A DNA stretch of 64,000 nt from Ulota crispa. Lineage: Eukaryota > Streptophyta > Bryopsida > Orthotrichales > Orthotrichaceae. Numbering within the stretch: position 1 is the stretch's first letter; every line of letters starts with the position of its first letter. The stretch lies in NCBI GenBank assembly GCA_963920765.1, contig OY987246.1, forward strand, positions 24,995,167-25,059,166, read 5' to 3'. Positions 1 to 12,200 of this stretch are shown in pieces. A program made the translations under genes and the position numbers. The notes beneath the pieces are model-generated. The model had not been told where the DNA came from. It saw nothing but the letters and a program-made list of their open reading frames with translations, and did no database searches.

Positions 1-2
1 TT

Positions 3-962
3 TCAAGGCCAATTCGGCCCTCAGATTTTGAGGAGTTTGACCTCATTCTTGCCATGGATAAGTCAAACTTAGGTACGCTGTATGAACTATTACTCTGCAT
101 TTAATTACTTTTTTCGCCCAATCTCTCAGACTGTACAGCTTGGCGGTCGAGATTGGAGGATTATAGCTTACAGTTCTTAGTGGTTGCACAAATCTTATTC
201 GTTGATGTCATTCACAAATTCTGCCGCCTACTTTCGGCTAGTGTTTCTTTTGCCAATTTTAGGGATGCTAGCTGTCTCGTATCAAATTTTAGTACGGAAA
301 GTTAGGATTTGTGATCTTTGAGTGGTTTCGGGAGCTCATGGCTTCTTCTTTCTATTTTTGTCTCTGCAGCGGACATTCTCATGGCATTTGAGGGTTGGAA
401 CAAAAGATCAGCTCTCTCACCAAATGCAAAGGCGAAGGTTAGTTGAAGCGCGACAAAACTTCCAGCTTTTGACAACTCTCACAAATGCGTGGGCTATTGT
501 TTTTTTGTGAATCGAAGTGGCCTGTGATTGTTGTCATAACCACAGAAACAAATCTAACCGAACCAAACTACCTTCTTTGACCCTCATGCAAATGAACCTT
601 TTTTGTATCAGGTGAAACTGATGTGCAGCTACTGCACTAAATACAAGGACGTCGATGAGGTGCCAGACCCATATTATGGAGGACCGGCAGGATTTGAAAA
701 GGTCTGTTTGTGGAATCCTCTATCGTCAGACCACCCGTAGATGTGAGGATTCATTCTATATCTGAGCTCGCCAAATAGAGGATCTATGCTCATATTTTGT
801 TGCCACGAATCCGGACTTTATCCTTTGCTGTCCATTCTGAGCAATCCAGACCTGTCTTTTCAGGTACTGAATTTGCTGGAGGATGCGTGTGAAGGACTGC
901 TTGCAGCTATTCAGGAGGTGCAAGTTCAAGATGGAAAGGTCAATGGGAAGACATCGAATTGA
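3..962 (+). CDS. Low-molecular-weight protein tyrosine phosphatase, C-terminal four exons (partial)
   Basis: This is the 3' half of a cytosolic low-molecular-weight phosphotyrosine phosphatase gene; the 5' part lies left of the window. Exons are 3-72, 370-437, 612-701 and 864-962 (stop TGA at 960-962). All introns are GT-AG and phases agree across every joint. The reading includes DFEEFDLILAMDKSNL, VKLMCSYC, VPDPYYGG and GFEKVLNLLEDACEGLL, which are hallmark segments of the family. The DP of VPDPYYGG is the general-acid loop. The catalytic C-x5-R loop is N-terminal and therefore outside the window. The protein ends about 15 residues beyond the usual family end, in a polar tail. Introns are short (about 160-300 bp). 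Identification is from remembered family motifs; confidence is high for the family and for the exon borders. Confidence 0.92.
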
Positions 963-1692
963 TGTTTGTAGTAATGTTTGACCTTGTCCAAGGCAAAATT
1001 GCAACCTCACGTATGTGCTTGATTGCACATTCCACGTTCTTTTAACAACTTTGGTGGAAATGATCTGTTATCGTACAATATATTCCGTTGCATGTTTCCT
1101 TCTCCGGCGATATTTTGGAGTACATTCATGAGATACATACTCTGTATACTTTAAGTTTTCATTACAGCTCTCAGCAATTTCTGGCAAGCTTTACAACCAG
1201 GGGTTTAATCTGCAGGCAACACCATGCCACTGCAATCAATTTGACAGTGTTTGATCCCTCAGTTTTTGGGAACAATCTCTGGTTGGCTGTGGAAGAACTG
1301 TGGCTACACAAACTTGAAGCTCTGTTGCTTGCTGTTTTCTTTGATCAAACAGCTCAACATCTTTAAAATGGCTGCACAAATCTCTGAGTACCTATTGTTC
1401 ATTGCTGTCTCTTCGGTACCATTATCTTCGATTAGTTTAGACACGCTGGGTAGGGGGAGTACTGTGGGCAACACTGGAACTTGAATGGATCGTGAGATCG
1501 TAGGACTGAACAAAATTTCGGTTTCCGAGACAAGAGCCGGTTGTAGCATTTTTTTGAGTTACCATTTATAAGAGAAGGAGCACTTCACTCTTACGAAGGA
1601 GCCACTCACAATAGGTATAGTGAAAGGCCTCCCGAAGGCCTCCTACTTTTGTGCTTGACCATAACTTTCAATTCAATAGGTTTTTCCCTCTC
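963..1692 (+). other. Downstream region of the phosphatase gene (3' UTR and flank)
   Basis: No coding sequence is supported here. The stretch follows the phosphatase stop codon and probably holds its 3' UTR. It contains only short frames on either strand with no recognisable domain. It ends at the TTAA-bounded element that starts at 1693. Confidence 0.5.
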
Positions 1693-2742
1693 TTAACCCC
1701 TAAATGCCCAAGGCCTTTTTGAGCTTCTTGGAACCAACCTTTTCATAAATTTCATCAAGTTTTTTTCAATTGTAATAGTGCAAATTCAAACTAAACATGT
1801 TAGAGATTGTATGGTAAAAGAAAACACAACAATATCACTTATAGTTTGAAAGATTATAATATTTGAACATGAGGGTGTCAAAACTGCAAAAGTGACTTGA
1901 AATCTTCCAATCCTCATCTCACATGTCAAATCTAAAAAGATGTTCACCAAAAAAATATGGGATTTAAGGTCATTACATGTCTAACTTTACTCTATTTATG
2001 GCTTTCAAAATCTACTCCTACATATTTTTTAAATGGGTTTCTAATGTGAATTTTTCTCCAAGCTCTAGTGCATTTGTGACTCATTTTCAAGATTTTCTAA
2101 CACTAGAAAACTCAAGATTGAAGTGGACACCCTTGTACAAAAGCTTGAGTAGAAAAATCATCAACATTTGTTTCAAAATTAGATTTTTGATATTAAAAGT
2201 AGGGGAATTGATATGCGTAGCCACACCTTCTTGACTATCCCACCACACCCTAGGGTAAATTTTAGGTTTCTACTATCAAGAACTTGAATTTGAGAATTTG
2301 GAATTCAGATTTGGACTCAAAGACAGTGATTTTGTCTAGAATCACAAAAAAGGTTCTAATTGAACAACACCCAATGAAAAAGCTTATCTTTTTTATAAAC
2401 AAAAATAAAAGAAATACTTTTCCTCCAAGCTAAGCTTTTTCATTGGGTGTTGTTCAATTACAACATTTTTTAATGGTTCTAGACAAAATCCAGGTCTCTC
2501 AATCCAAATATGAATTCTCAATTCTCAAATTCAGGTTCTTGATGGTAGAAATCTAAAATTTACCCCAGGGTGTGGTGGGATAGTCAAGAAGGTCACAACA
2601 CGCATATCAATTCCCTAAAAGTAGATTTCAAAACAAACTAATATTGAAAAAAAAAACAAGAAATATTGATTTGATAAGATTTTATTTGTTTTCAAAGTTT
2701 TGTAAACACCCAAATATGATCACTTGGGCATTTAGGGGTTAA
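1693..2742. mobile_element. TTAA-bounded short inverted-repeat element, copy T1
   Basis: The element begins TTAACCCCTAAATGCCCAAG and ends with the exact reverse complement of those 20 bases. It has no transposase. Its body is homologous to copy T6 at 40749-41401, which has the same termini but lacks the foldback insertion seen here at 2203-2615. Subtracting that insertion and its duplicated target leaves about 630 bp, close to T6 (653 bp). TTAA at both ends is best read as a 4-bp target duplication, because a related nested copy (T4) leaves a single four-base site when compared with its empty homologues. The superfamily is inferred: TTAA targets and CCC-starting termini recall piggyBac. Confidence 0.75.
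2203..2615. mobile_element. Foldback MULE-like MITE, copy M1 (nested in T1)
   Basis: A 413-bp element made of two inverted arms of about 185 bp around a short AT-rich loop. It starts GGGAATTGATATGCGT and ends with the reverse complement. It is flanked by a perfect 9-bp direct repeat TAAAAGTAG at 2194-2202 and 2616-2624. The homologous stretch of T6 (near 41270) is an empty site with one diverged copy of the target. A 9-bp duplication and long inverted arms are typical of Mutator-like elements. Nothing is encoded. Three more copies lie at 8105, 34605 and 38860. Confidence 0.85.
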
Positions 2743-2745
2743 TTC

Positions 2746-3410
2746 TTAACCCCTCAACGCCCCTGGAATTTTGGAGTATCTCAAAATTTGCTTGAAAGTG
2801 AACAAAATGCTGGCATTTTGATCAATTTGATCAATTTTCTTTGAAATGCAACCGTACAAATTCAAAGTAGATATGTTATGGATTGCATACAAAAAGAAAT
2901 TACAACTATTTCACTTATGGATTGAAAGATTATAATGTTTGATCATGAGGGTGTTAAAATTGTGAAAGTGATTTGAAGTCTTTCAATCCTCTTTTTGCAT
3001 CTCAAACCTAAAATTGAGGGTACCAAAAAAATATGAGTATGTAAAGTACAAAATGCATAACCCCAATCAATTTACGACTTCTCAAAATCTATTCTACAAT
3101 TTTTTTAAATGAATTTTTAATGCAATTTTTTCTCCAAGATCTAGTGTACTTGAAGCTCATTTCCAAGGGCCTTCAACACTAAAAAGTGAAAATTTGCAAT
3201 GGACACCCTTGCACAAAATCTTGAATAGACAAATCATGTTAATTCATTTTCAAAATCAGAATCTTGATGCTGAAACTAGACTTCAACAACAATTTAGATA
3301 TAATAATAATAACCACAAAAAAAATCTAGAAAAAACCTTCGGAATCCCTGAACAAAATTCAGAGGGGCGTAAAAACCGCCCCTCTGGCGTTGAGGGCGTT
3401 GAGGGATTAA
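2746..3410. mobile_element. TTAA-bounded element, copy T2
   Basis: The left end reads TTAACCCCTCAACGCC. The right end, reverse-complemented, reads TTAATCCCTCAACGCC, with the CCTCAACGC part doubled. The interior resembles T1 and T6 at low identity (phrases around 'ctccaag...ctagtg' and 'cacaaaatcttgaat'). It abuts T1 with only three bases between the two TTAA sites. It is non-coding and only its termini are conserved. Confidence 0.65.
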
Positions 3411-4019
3411 TGGTATAAAGTCTTTGCTTTTTTAGTTTGTTAAGGATATATGATATGTTGCACTTCCGTTTGGAATTCTCCATCAATTTCTTTTTTCACA
3501 TTTTTATCTTGAATCCTGCAATTAAGGCATTGTCAACTTTGAATAGCCATAAACTCATTATTTAGATCTTCATATCTTTTGTTATAGAAAATGTTTAATT
3601 TCATTAGTTTTAAAAGCATGCATGGCTCGCCATTCACTTTGTTTTTCTAGTTTGTCTTTCATTTGTACATACTTGAAACTCATTACTAGTATATGCATTT
3701 ATCAAATATTTTTTTAGACTTAAAGTGTCACATTTAGTTCCTTTTGTCATAGTCCTTACTTATGAAGAGATGTGTGACAATTACTAAATTCATTATTGCA
3801 AATAGTTTGGAGATGTTGCTAACATCAAAAATAATAACAAGTAGCTTAAAGTATATTGCCAATAATAAAAGTACTTGTATGTAGTGAGTCAATATTGTTA
3901 CTAATCAAATAGGCATTTTTAAACCAAGATATGATATTTGCAATAGTTGGCTATACTACTATTGTTACCACACTAGATTAATGTACAAGGGTTGCATGAA
4001 GGAAAATGACATGTAGACC
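3411..4019. other. Non-genic AT-rich interval
   Basis: I see no coding sequence, terminal repeat or tandem array here, only AT-rich intergenic sequence. Confidence 0.5.
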
Positions 4020-4110
4020 ATGTGTCTATTAATAGTTGTCATGACCCTTGATGGATGAAGGATTGATGAATGAATGGTTGATGGATGAAGGCTTGATGGA
4101 TGAACAATTG
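4020..4110. repeat. Short tandem repeat based on TTGATGGATGAA
   Basis: Degenerate copies of a 12-bp word (TTGATGGATGAA and variants) run through this interval. It leads into the longer minisatellite that follows. Confidence 0.6.
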
Positions 4111-4237
4111 ATGGATGAACTAACGCATAATGAAATGTGAATTAGTGGACAAAGAGAAAGCCTTGAAAGCGGACATCTTTGGATGATGAATTTGTACATT
4201 TGGAGTTAGACAACTCCACTTGGATGACAAGGGTACT

Positions 4238-4545
4238 ATAATTGTGGACAAAGGTATGGGATGCACCTTTGAGGACAAGTATATAGGATGTACAACTTGA
4301 GGACAAAGGCATGGGATGTACCCTTGATGACAAGTGTATGGAATGCATCTTTGAGGACAAGTGTACGGGATGTACAACTTGAGGACAAAGACATGATATG
4401 TACACTTGATGACAAGTATCAAGATGGCTTGATGATAAGTATCATGATAACTTGATGACAAATGTATGGAATGCACTTTTGAGGACAAGTGTACAGGATG
4501 CACAACTTGAAGACAAAGGCATGGGATGTATCCTTGGTAACAAGA
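4238..4545. repeat. Minisatellite of GAGGACAAGTGTA...GGATGTAC words
   Basis: A composite tandem repeat of about 82 bp is built from subunits of about 28 bp, each containing a form of TTGAGGACAAG followed by a form of GGGATGTAC. About three large units are visible, with a small expansion of 'gatgataagtatcatg' near 4425-4460. Long antisense reading frames through it are by-products of the repeat (His/Pro/Cys-rich) and are not genes. Confidence 0.75.
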
Positions 4546-5424
4546 CAAAGAGTAGAACTTGGAGCTAGACAACTCCAAGTAAAAGATGAGATTTGATATG
4601 AGTTACATTTAGAATATTTCTAAATTTAACTAAGTGTTTTAGCTTAGTGAAGGGTTGGAGATAAATGTTAAAAATAGAAAGATAAAAATTGTTAAAGTAA
4701 TCATACTTTTATGAAAGGATTGATAGTATAAGATGGAGCTCGGAGGATGAGGAGATTAATTCTTGTTGGGGGAATGCTATTTTGTGAGCCGTGAGCCGTG
4801 AGCCATGAGTTGTGAGCCTATTTTTTTCTGAAAAATTTAAAGGTCTTCTACAATTGTATTGAAATTTTCAAGAAAAATATAAAGCTCTCCTAAAACCGCG
4901 ACCAGAGCAACCTTTATCCGAGGTTTAGCAAAAGTAAATTAATATTTTCTGATAATAATTTTAATAGAAATTTAATGGGTTCCGAAGGTAATTAGAATTA
5001 AGACTCATTTGAATGGGGGGCATGGCATTATGTTTTTTCATCACACAACAGTAAGTACTTGTCCATCAACAAATTTTGCAAACCTTAGAAATAATTCAAA
5101 GAATACAGAGTGAAAGGAGGCATGATAAATAAAACAAATATTCTACATGATCAATGCAACACAAGGAGAAAGACTTGGGCAAAGATTAAAGAAAAGAAGT
5201 TCCACATAGGGATCGCATATCCATGCTATACCTTGAATATAGTAGAATGGAAGAGTAGTGTATAAAGGGTTCAAGGAAAACAAATATGCAAACACGTAAA
5301 AATAAACCAAAGAATGATAAGAGTTTTTGAACTCATTACCAACAATGACAGCCTAACCAATCATAGACAATAGTGGCATCTCCATGAGAGGATAGTTCTA
5401 TGGCTAGGTAGAATTTGAGGAAGT
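4546..5424. other. Non-genic interval with a small GTGAGCC repeat
   Basis: No gene is supported. At about 4780-4816 there are four or five copies of GTGAGCCGTGA-like words. The rest is AT-rich intergenic sequence. Confidence 0.5.
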
Positions 5425-6294
5425 CTAAGAGATAGTGATGCTAGGCTCTGTCATAGATCCTACACCCTTTGCTGGGGATTCAAATGTAGAGGTGTCTAAA
5501 TACATACTAACACTTGGATCTCCTTTGTAGGCCTGACCTTCCACAATGGCACAACTATTTAGCTCCTCCCATTCAGCTTGGGCCTCAGCATAAACCGGCA
5601 AAATAAAATCATCCTAAGATGAAGGGCAACAAGGAGATTGCTGTAGAGGCTGTCGAGGGAGCTTCACCCTTATATTTGGGCTGCACATCCAACTTGCTAT
5701 AAGTAAACTTTTAAAGCAAAAAAATGAGTAAGAAATAATATGAAAAAAACACCTACAATACAAACCAAGAGGCAAACTTACGCACAAAAACGGTTGTTGT
5801 CAACACGTATGACAATATTTGTGATATCTTCTACATCTATGTCATCCAGGTTTACCACCTCCTTGATGCGTTGTTTCTTGGATGTACTAGGAACTTCCAC
5901 TTCAACTAGGGGCAATAGGAATTTGCGGAAGGCCACCTCATCATCCTCCAATGCAATTAAGCGCCTATTTGCTGCTCGGCATGCCATGATGCTTGCCCCT
6001 GTACAGAGCAAGATATATTAAAAAGGCTATATAAAATAGAAATCAAGAATCATGCAATCACACTTCAGCAAGCATAATTAAATAACTAGGGAAAAATAAT
6101 ACTTGTATTTGCAGTGCTGTCAACAACAATGTCTCCAGGGAGAGTGGTTGATTCAATAATCAATTGCATAAACACTTGATCCTTCTCCCTTCTCCCACGC
6201 AATGGTTTACCATTAAACAAAACCTGAGAGTCATTAGTAACACAATTGTGCAACATGTCATCTATCCCAAGATCAATCTCGGCCTTGTCAATAG
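5425..6294 (-). pseudogene. Remnant of a DNA N4/N6-methylase-like gene (three exons, frameshifted)
   Basis: Three minus-strand exons fit together in phase: 6294-6103, 5998-5782 and from 5696 down. Acceptors (tttcag, tgtacag, ttatag) and donors (gtatta, gtaagt) are good. The joined reading includes FNGKPLRGRREKDQVFMQLI, LPGDIVVDSTANTRAS and CRAANRRLIALEDDEVAF. This order (a KP-containing segment, helix, PGD-hhhD, then an A..RR-hIALE-D stretch) resembles the AdoMet-binding half of N4/N6 DNA methylases. In that family PGDxVLDPFxGxGT is followed by a GRRxIGIExD segment. The glycine loop is replaced (STANT), so the AdoMet-binding site looks lost. A stop at 5609-5611 and a frame change follow; the shifted frame stays open to about 5425. 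Any upstream exons would lie beyond the CACTA element at 6431. The function is an inference from motif order only; exon structure is better supported than identity. Confidence 0.45.
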
Positions 6295-6430
6295 CTGAAA
6301 CAATCTAGAAACAAAATCTAGAAGCAAGAGGTGACTACAAATTGCAAACAAGGAGCTTGATAAGAAAGTGTTGTGTCTGCAAAACAACCAAGTTAGACCA
6401 AAAATTCAATGACAAGTTTGAGCAATAGAA
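6295..6430. other. Interval between the methylase-like remnant and the CACTA element
   Basis: This is probably intron sequence of the minus-strand remnant, since it lies upstream of a good acceptor site. No further exon is recognised before the CACTA terminus. Confidence 0.35.
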
Positions 6431-6599
6431 CACTAGTAGAAAACTCTGTTCAAAACAACAAAAAACCAATAGTTTCTTATTGATTTGGGCACTTGCCCAA
6501 GCTAATTGACTAATTTAACAAAATTCTGTAAAAAACTAAATACGTTTTGTTGATTTGGACACCATTATCTAAATCAACAGAAATTTTGGAATTGTTTGG

Positions 6600-7140
6600 A
6601 AATCTTTTGGGAACTTTTTGTGAATCTTTAAAAAAATTTAAGAATCTTTAGGAATCTTTTGGGAATCATTGAGAATCTTTTCTGGATTTTTAAGAGTATT
6701 TAAGAATGTTTTCAAGATTTTAGAATCTTTGAAAATCCTCTTGGAATCTTTAAGAATCTTTTAGGAATCTTCCAGAATCTTTAAGAATCTTTGGAAATCT
6801 TTGGAAATCTTTTCAAGTTTTTTTGGAATCTTTGAGAATCTTCTTGGAATCTTTGAAAATCTTTTAGGAATATTTGAAAATTCTTGAGAACCTTTGAGAA
6901 TAGTTTGGAATATTTGAGAATCTTTGAAAACATTCTAGGAATTTTGAAATTTTTTGAGAATTTTTTGAAAATCTTCTAGAATAATCTTGGAATCTTCCTA
7001 GAAGCTTTGAGAAGCTTTGAGAATCTTTAAGAATCTTTGGGAATCTTTGTGAATCTTTTGAGAATCTTTTTTGAAATTTTAAAAATCTTTGAGAATCTCT
7101 CAGAATTTCCAAGAACCTTTTTGGAATCTATGAGAATATT
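6600..7140. repeat. Degenerate ~10-bp array (AATCTTTGAG) in K1
   Basis: Dozens of imperfect copies of GAATCTTTGA or GAATCTTTTGG sit within the CACTA-like element. The equivalent array in K2 is about 230 bp longer, which shows that the array expands or contracts while the surrounding sequence stays almost unchanged. Confidence 0.8.
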
Positions 7141-8104
7141 ATAAAATCTTTATGAAATTTGTTAAAGTACTTCAAAATATTTATAGAAATACAATCTCTT
7201 AGACTGAATTAAAGTCCTTTAGGAATCTTTTTGTAATTCATCAAAATACTTTAAAACGTTTTTAATAAAAAAGCTATTACAATAGTTTGGGTTTGTTTTT
7301 GAAATCTTTCTAAAATCTTTTTGGACCTCATTAAAATGTTTGGAAGTTTAAAAAATAAAAGAAGTTTTGAAAAAAAAAAGAATATTTTAGAAGTTTGAGT
7401 GTACATTGATTGGTTTTATTTTCTTTACTTTTCACAATTTGGTTAGATTTAAAATTAGCAGCCTTTAAAATCAAGTAAAAACATGACCATAATAACAAAA
7501 AAATCAATAGTTTTTTGTTGATTTGGACACTTTTGGACACAACTTCACTAATTCAACAAAACTTTATATAAAAAGTACAACATTTTGTTGTTTTAAATAC
7601 CAAAATTTCTTTACAAACAAATATAAAAGATGCTCCTCAATTTTTTGAAAAAAACATATATGTCCCTCAAGGATTAAAAGTACCAAAAATATCTTTCCTT
7701 TTTGTATAAATATCAATAATGCTTCTAATATATTGGAAAAGTATTAAAAATGCTCCTCAACTATTTTAAATTATTTACATCTTTCTATTATATGATAATC
7801 AAGTGTAGAGTTTAATGCAAATTCTTACAAGAAACCAAAGGTGATTTTTACATTTCAAATAACACAAGGATATATTTAACATTTCAAAATAGAAGAGTTT
7901 TTTTTTTTTTTCCCAAAATAATAGGAATATAATTGATATTCTTACAAAAAATAAGGAATATTTTTTATGTTTCAAATATTTTTGGCGTAAACTTGATATT
8001 TTGAAAGACTTAAAGGGTACTTTTAGTATTTTTCCTTCTATTACTAACCAAATGAATTAAAAAATAAACAATCTTATAAAATACTTTTATAAGATTTAAA
8101 AGAT

Positions 8105-8517
8105 GGGAATTGATATGTGTATCACACCCTTCCAATTACTATACCACACCCCGGGGTAAATTTTAGATTTCTACCATCAAAAAGCTAAATTTGAAAATTT
8201 TGAATTCAAATTTGGACTTAAAGACCATGGTATTGTTTAGAACCATAAAAAAAGTTGCAGTTCAACAACACCCAATGAAAAAGTTTAGTTAGAGAGAAAA
8301 CTGTTAATTTTAGTTTTGTTTGTAAAAAAAGATAAGCTTTTTCATTGGATGTTGTTGAATTGCAACTTTTTTTTATGGTTCTAGACAACATCATGGTCTT
8401 TAAGTCCAAATTTGAATTCAAAATTCTCAAACTCAAAGTTTTGATGGTAGAAATCTAAAATTTACCCTGGAGGTGTAGTACAATAGTTCAAAAGGTGTGG
8501 TTCACATATTAATGCCC
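8105..8517. mobile_element. Foldback MULE-like MITE, copy M2 (nested in K1)
   Basis: A 413-bp copy of the M family starts GGGAATTGATATGTGT. Its inner arms contain AACAACACCCAATGAAAAAG and the inverted counterpart. The flanks TTAAAAGAT (left) and TTAAAA-AA-GAT (right) look like a 9-bp target duplication with two added A residues. The same insertion is in K2 at 38860-39272, so it predates duplication or spread of the CACTA copy. Confidence 0.8.
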
Positions 8518-8945
8518 TTAAAAAAGATCCTAAACTATTCAAAAGTTTATAGAATTTTGATTTTATAATTGCAAGGTTTTAATTCTGTAACTTTTCATGA
8601 TTTCATGTTATTTAAAACTATCAAACTATGGAGGCTATTTTAACAAAATAAGGTTCTTTTGACAAAAAAACTAGCACTAAATAATAATAATTATTGAATC
8701 CAACCTTTGCCTGAACCAATCTTTTTGAGATTTGCAAATTCCAATAAAAATTTATAAACAAAATAAAAAGGACGGAAATAAACAATTTTTTTAAAATTTC
8801 TGAATACATTCTTTGATTTTAGCTCAAAACTTTTGATAAAAAGATTGAATTCCAAAAAATCTAGTTGGAGGTGAAAGTAAAATACATTTACCAACTTTTT
8901 TTAGTTCTAAGTTTTTTGAAAAGGAGTCTTTTAATGGGCCAAAAT

Positions 8946-9228
8946 TATTGAAAACATAGGGAAGATAGAAGAGCAAAGGCACACATGGTATACTCAAATG
9001 CATAAGATACAAATGGAAGAGATGAGAGGGTCACCCAACCTTCTCATCTATGTACTCTCCCAATTACTCTCCCCTCACCTAACCATATGGGATAACCACA
9101 CTCATGGGCTGATCCTCTCTATGAGGTGCCTCCTACCACATGCTCTCTCTCCAATGCTAAGTACCCCACCTAGCATAGCTCCTTTGGCCTAGAGCAAACT
9201 CCTAATGCTCTATTCCAACCTTTCAACA
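8946..9228 (-). repeat. 3' LTR of copia copy A
   Basis: A 283-bp LTR beginning TGTTGAAAGG and ending TTTTCAATA in element sense. The gag-pol stop codon lies 18 bp inside it. One arm of the internal hairpin carries a substitution (CCTTCTC for CCCTCTC). Confidence 0.93.
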
Positions 9229-12200
9229 CTCCCACTTTGCGAATGGCCAAAGTCCCCAAGGCCCATGGCTCTTGTCAAACGCTCATGTCTATCCCGCGTC
9301 AACGCCTTTGTCATTACATCTGCCAACATGTCCTCAGTTGCGCAATACTCCAATGTGATGCTTCCCTTCTCCACCTTCTCCCTCACAAAGTGATGTTGCA
9401 CCTCGATGTGCTTTGTCCTCGCATGGTGCACCGGGTTCTTCGCAAGAGCTATGGCACCTTGGTTGTCACACAAGATCAACGTGCCCTCCACGTCCTCACA
9501 CCTCACAACCTCCAAGAGCTGCCTCAACCATATGGCCTCTCTCGTGCAATGGCTCGCCGCCATGTACTCTGCCTCCGTTGTGGATAAAGCCACCGTGGGT
9601 TGCTTCTTGCTACTCCATGATACCATGCCCTCTCCAAGGCTAAATGCATACCCCGTGGTGGACTTTCTGTCGTTGGCATCGCCAGCCCAATCTGCATCGC
9701 AATACCCCATCAAGCGTATGTGCCTCCCTCCCAATTGCAACTTCACATGAGAAGTGCCCTTGAGGTACCTCATAATCCTCTTCACCGCCATCCAATGACT
9801 CCATCCCGGCCTCGCCATATGTTGGCTCACCGTGCTAATGGCAAAGGCCAAATCAGCCCTTGTGGCCACCATGGCATACATCAAGGATCCAACCGCTGAT
9901 TCGTAAGGCACACTCACCATCCTTGAAGCATCCGCATCATACTCCTCGTTGCTAAGCTTCACCAACTTCACCTTGGTGTCTAATGGAGTGCCCATGGGTT
10001 TGCAATCCTCCATGCCAAACCGCTTCAGCACCTCCTCCACATACTTGGTTTGGCTCATGGTGATGGTCCTCGCACCTCGATCTCGGGCAAACTCCACTCC
10101 AAGGCAATAGTGCAATTCCCCCAAGTCCGTCATCTCGTACTCCGCTTCCAACTTGGCCTTCAATGCACCCATGGTCTCCACGTTGCTAGAAAGAACGATC
10201 AAGTCATCAACATACACAAGCACAAGCATCACATCGGCTCCCACTTGTGTGAAATATAAGCTATGGTCAGCCACACTCCTCTCAAAGCCAAAATCCAAAA
10301 GACTTGCATCAATCTTTTGGTACCATGCCCTCGATGCTTGCTTCAGCCCGTACAAGGACTTTGCAAGTTTGCAAACTAAGTGCTCATGACCACGTTGCAC
10401 AAACCCCTTGGGTTGCTCCATGTAGATGTCCTCCTCCAAGTTGCCGTTGAGGAAGGCCGTCTTCACATCCATTTGGTGCATTTCCAAGTCCAATGAAGCT
10501 CCAAGGGCCACAACGCACCGTATGGTGGTAAACTTGGCCACGGGAGCAAAGGTCTCGTTGAAGTCCACTCCTTGAACTTGAGAGAACCTCCTTGCCACCA
10601 ACCTTGCCTTGTGGCGCACAATCTCCCCCGTGGCATCCCTCTTGGTCTTGAACACCCACTTGCATCGCACGGCCTTGCGAGATAGAGGAAGGGTGGTCAA
10701 CTTCCACGTGCCGGTTGCATGGAGGGAGTGGTACTCCTCCTCCATGGCTGCCTCCCACTTGCTTGCATCCCGAGACTCCAAGGCCTCTCCAAGTGTGGTG
10801 GGGTCATGAACAACAGCCACATTAGCATGATCCGAGTTCAAAGATGGTTGAGGGAAGATGTGGTTCTTCCACCACTCCCCCAACGGCTTGCTTACCCTTG
10901 TGGACCGCCGCACACCTCCCACGTGTTGGCTTCCTCCCACTTCAGCTCTTGGAGCAATGCTGTGTGCCTTCTTCTTCTTTGTGATCTTCTTGGGCTTGGA
11001 GCCGTCATCACCTTGGCTTGCACTTGCATCCTCCACAAGGTCACCATCTCCATCTACAAGGTCACCATCTCCATCCTCAAGGGGCTGGTCCTCATCGTTT
11101 CCGTCATCATCATCGCCACCATGCAAAAGCGTTGGAGGTGAGTCCACAACAAGGTCACCACTACTCCCACTTGGACCCAACTCCAAGTCTCCCTGCAACT
11201 CTCCTTGCTCACAGAAAGTCACATCACAACATCGAATGATCTTCTTGGACTCCAAACAAATGAGCCTATATGCCTTGGAGCCCTCACAATATCCCAAAAA
11301 CAAACACCTCACCGCCTTTGCATCAAGTTTGGTCCTTGATGCATCCGGGATCTTGGCATATGCAACACACCCAAACACCCTTATGTGAGCCACGGAAGGC
11401 CTCCTCCCACTCCACGCCTCTTGTGGAGTTTTGCCATCCACCGCACTAGTGGGGCATCGATTGCAAATGTACACCGCGTTGCTCACCGCCTCGGCCCAAT
11501 ACTCCAACCCAAGCTTTTGGCCATAGAGCATGCTTCTAGCCATCTCCACAATGGTACAATTGGCCCTCTCAGCCACTCCATTTTGCTGCGGCGTATGTGG
11601 AGTTGAGGTTTGGTGCACAATACCTTGGGTCTTCAAATAGGCCTCGAATTGGTTGGAAGTGTACTCCCCGCCGTTGTCGGACCGCAACACCTTCATGGAG
11701 CACTTCGCCTCCTTCTCCACCAAGGCCTTGAACTCCTTGAAGCGATCAAAACACTCGCTCTTGGCCTTGAGAAGGTACACCCACACCTTTCTTGAAAGGT
11801 CGTCAATGAAGGTCAAGAAATACCTTGCCCCACCCAATGACGTGGTCTTCATGGGGCCACACACATCTGAATGCACAATGCCCAACACCTTGGTGGCACG
11901 TGTGGCACCATCTTTTGGAAAGGAGTGCCGTTGTTGCTTGCCCTCAATGCAACCCTCACAAGCATTGGACAAGCCATCACCATGGGATTTGGGAAGGTCA
12001 AGGCCACTCACCAAGCTTGGAAGAGCCCTCAAACTTTGTACATTTAGGTGCCCCATGCGTCGATGCCACAAAATCAGCCCATCCTTGGTAGAAGTGGCAA
12101 CTTGGGCACTCTCTCCTCCATGCACAACCTTGCACCGCAAAAGATACAAGTTGCCCTCTCGTGTTGCCATGGCTTGGGTGTCTCCATTGGGAGACCTCAC

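Larger units (their letters stand above)
6431..8945. mobile_element. Non-autonomous CACTA-like element, copy K1 (right end lost)
   Basis: It starts with CACTAGTAGAAAACTC and is homologous throughout to K2 (36954-40203), which keeps both ends. From about 7070 to 8945 the two copies differ by only a handful of bases and keep a constant offset of 30755. K1 stops at 8945, after GGGCCAAAAT, where a copia LTR begins. No transposase is present. A degenerate AATCTTTGAG array (6600-7140) and a foldback MITE (8105-8517) lie inside. Confidence 0.75.

Noticed and set aside
322..510. 62-codon frame in the phosphatase gene
   Set aside because: It overlaps an exon in the wrong frame; splice-site phases support the phosphatase reading.
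4120..4578. 152-codon Cys/His/Pro-rich antisense frame
   Set aside because: It is a translation of the minisatellite; frame openness follows from the repeat.
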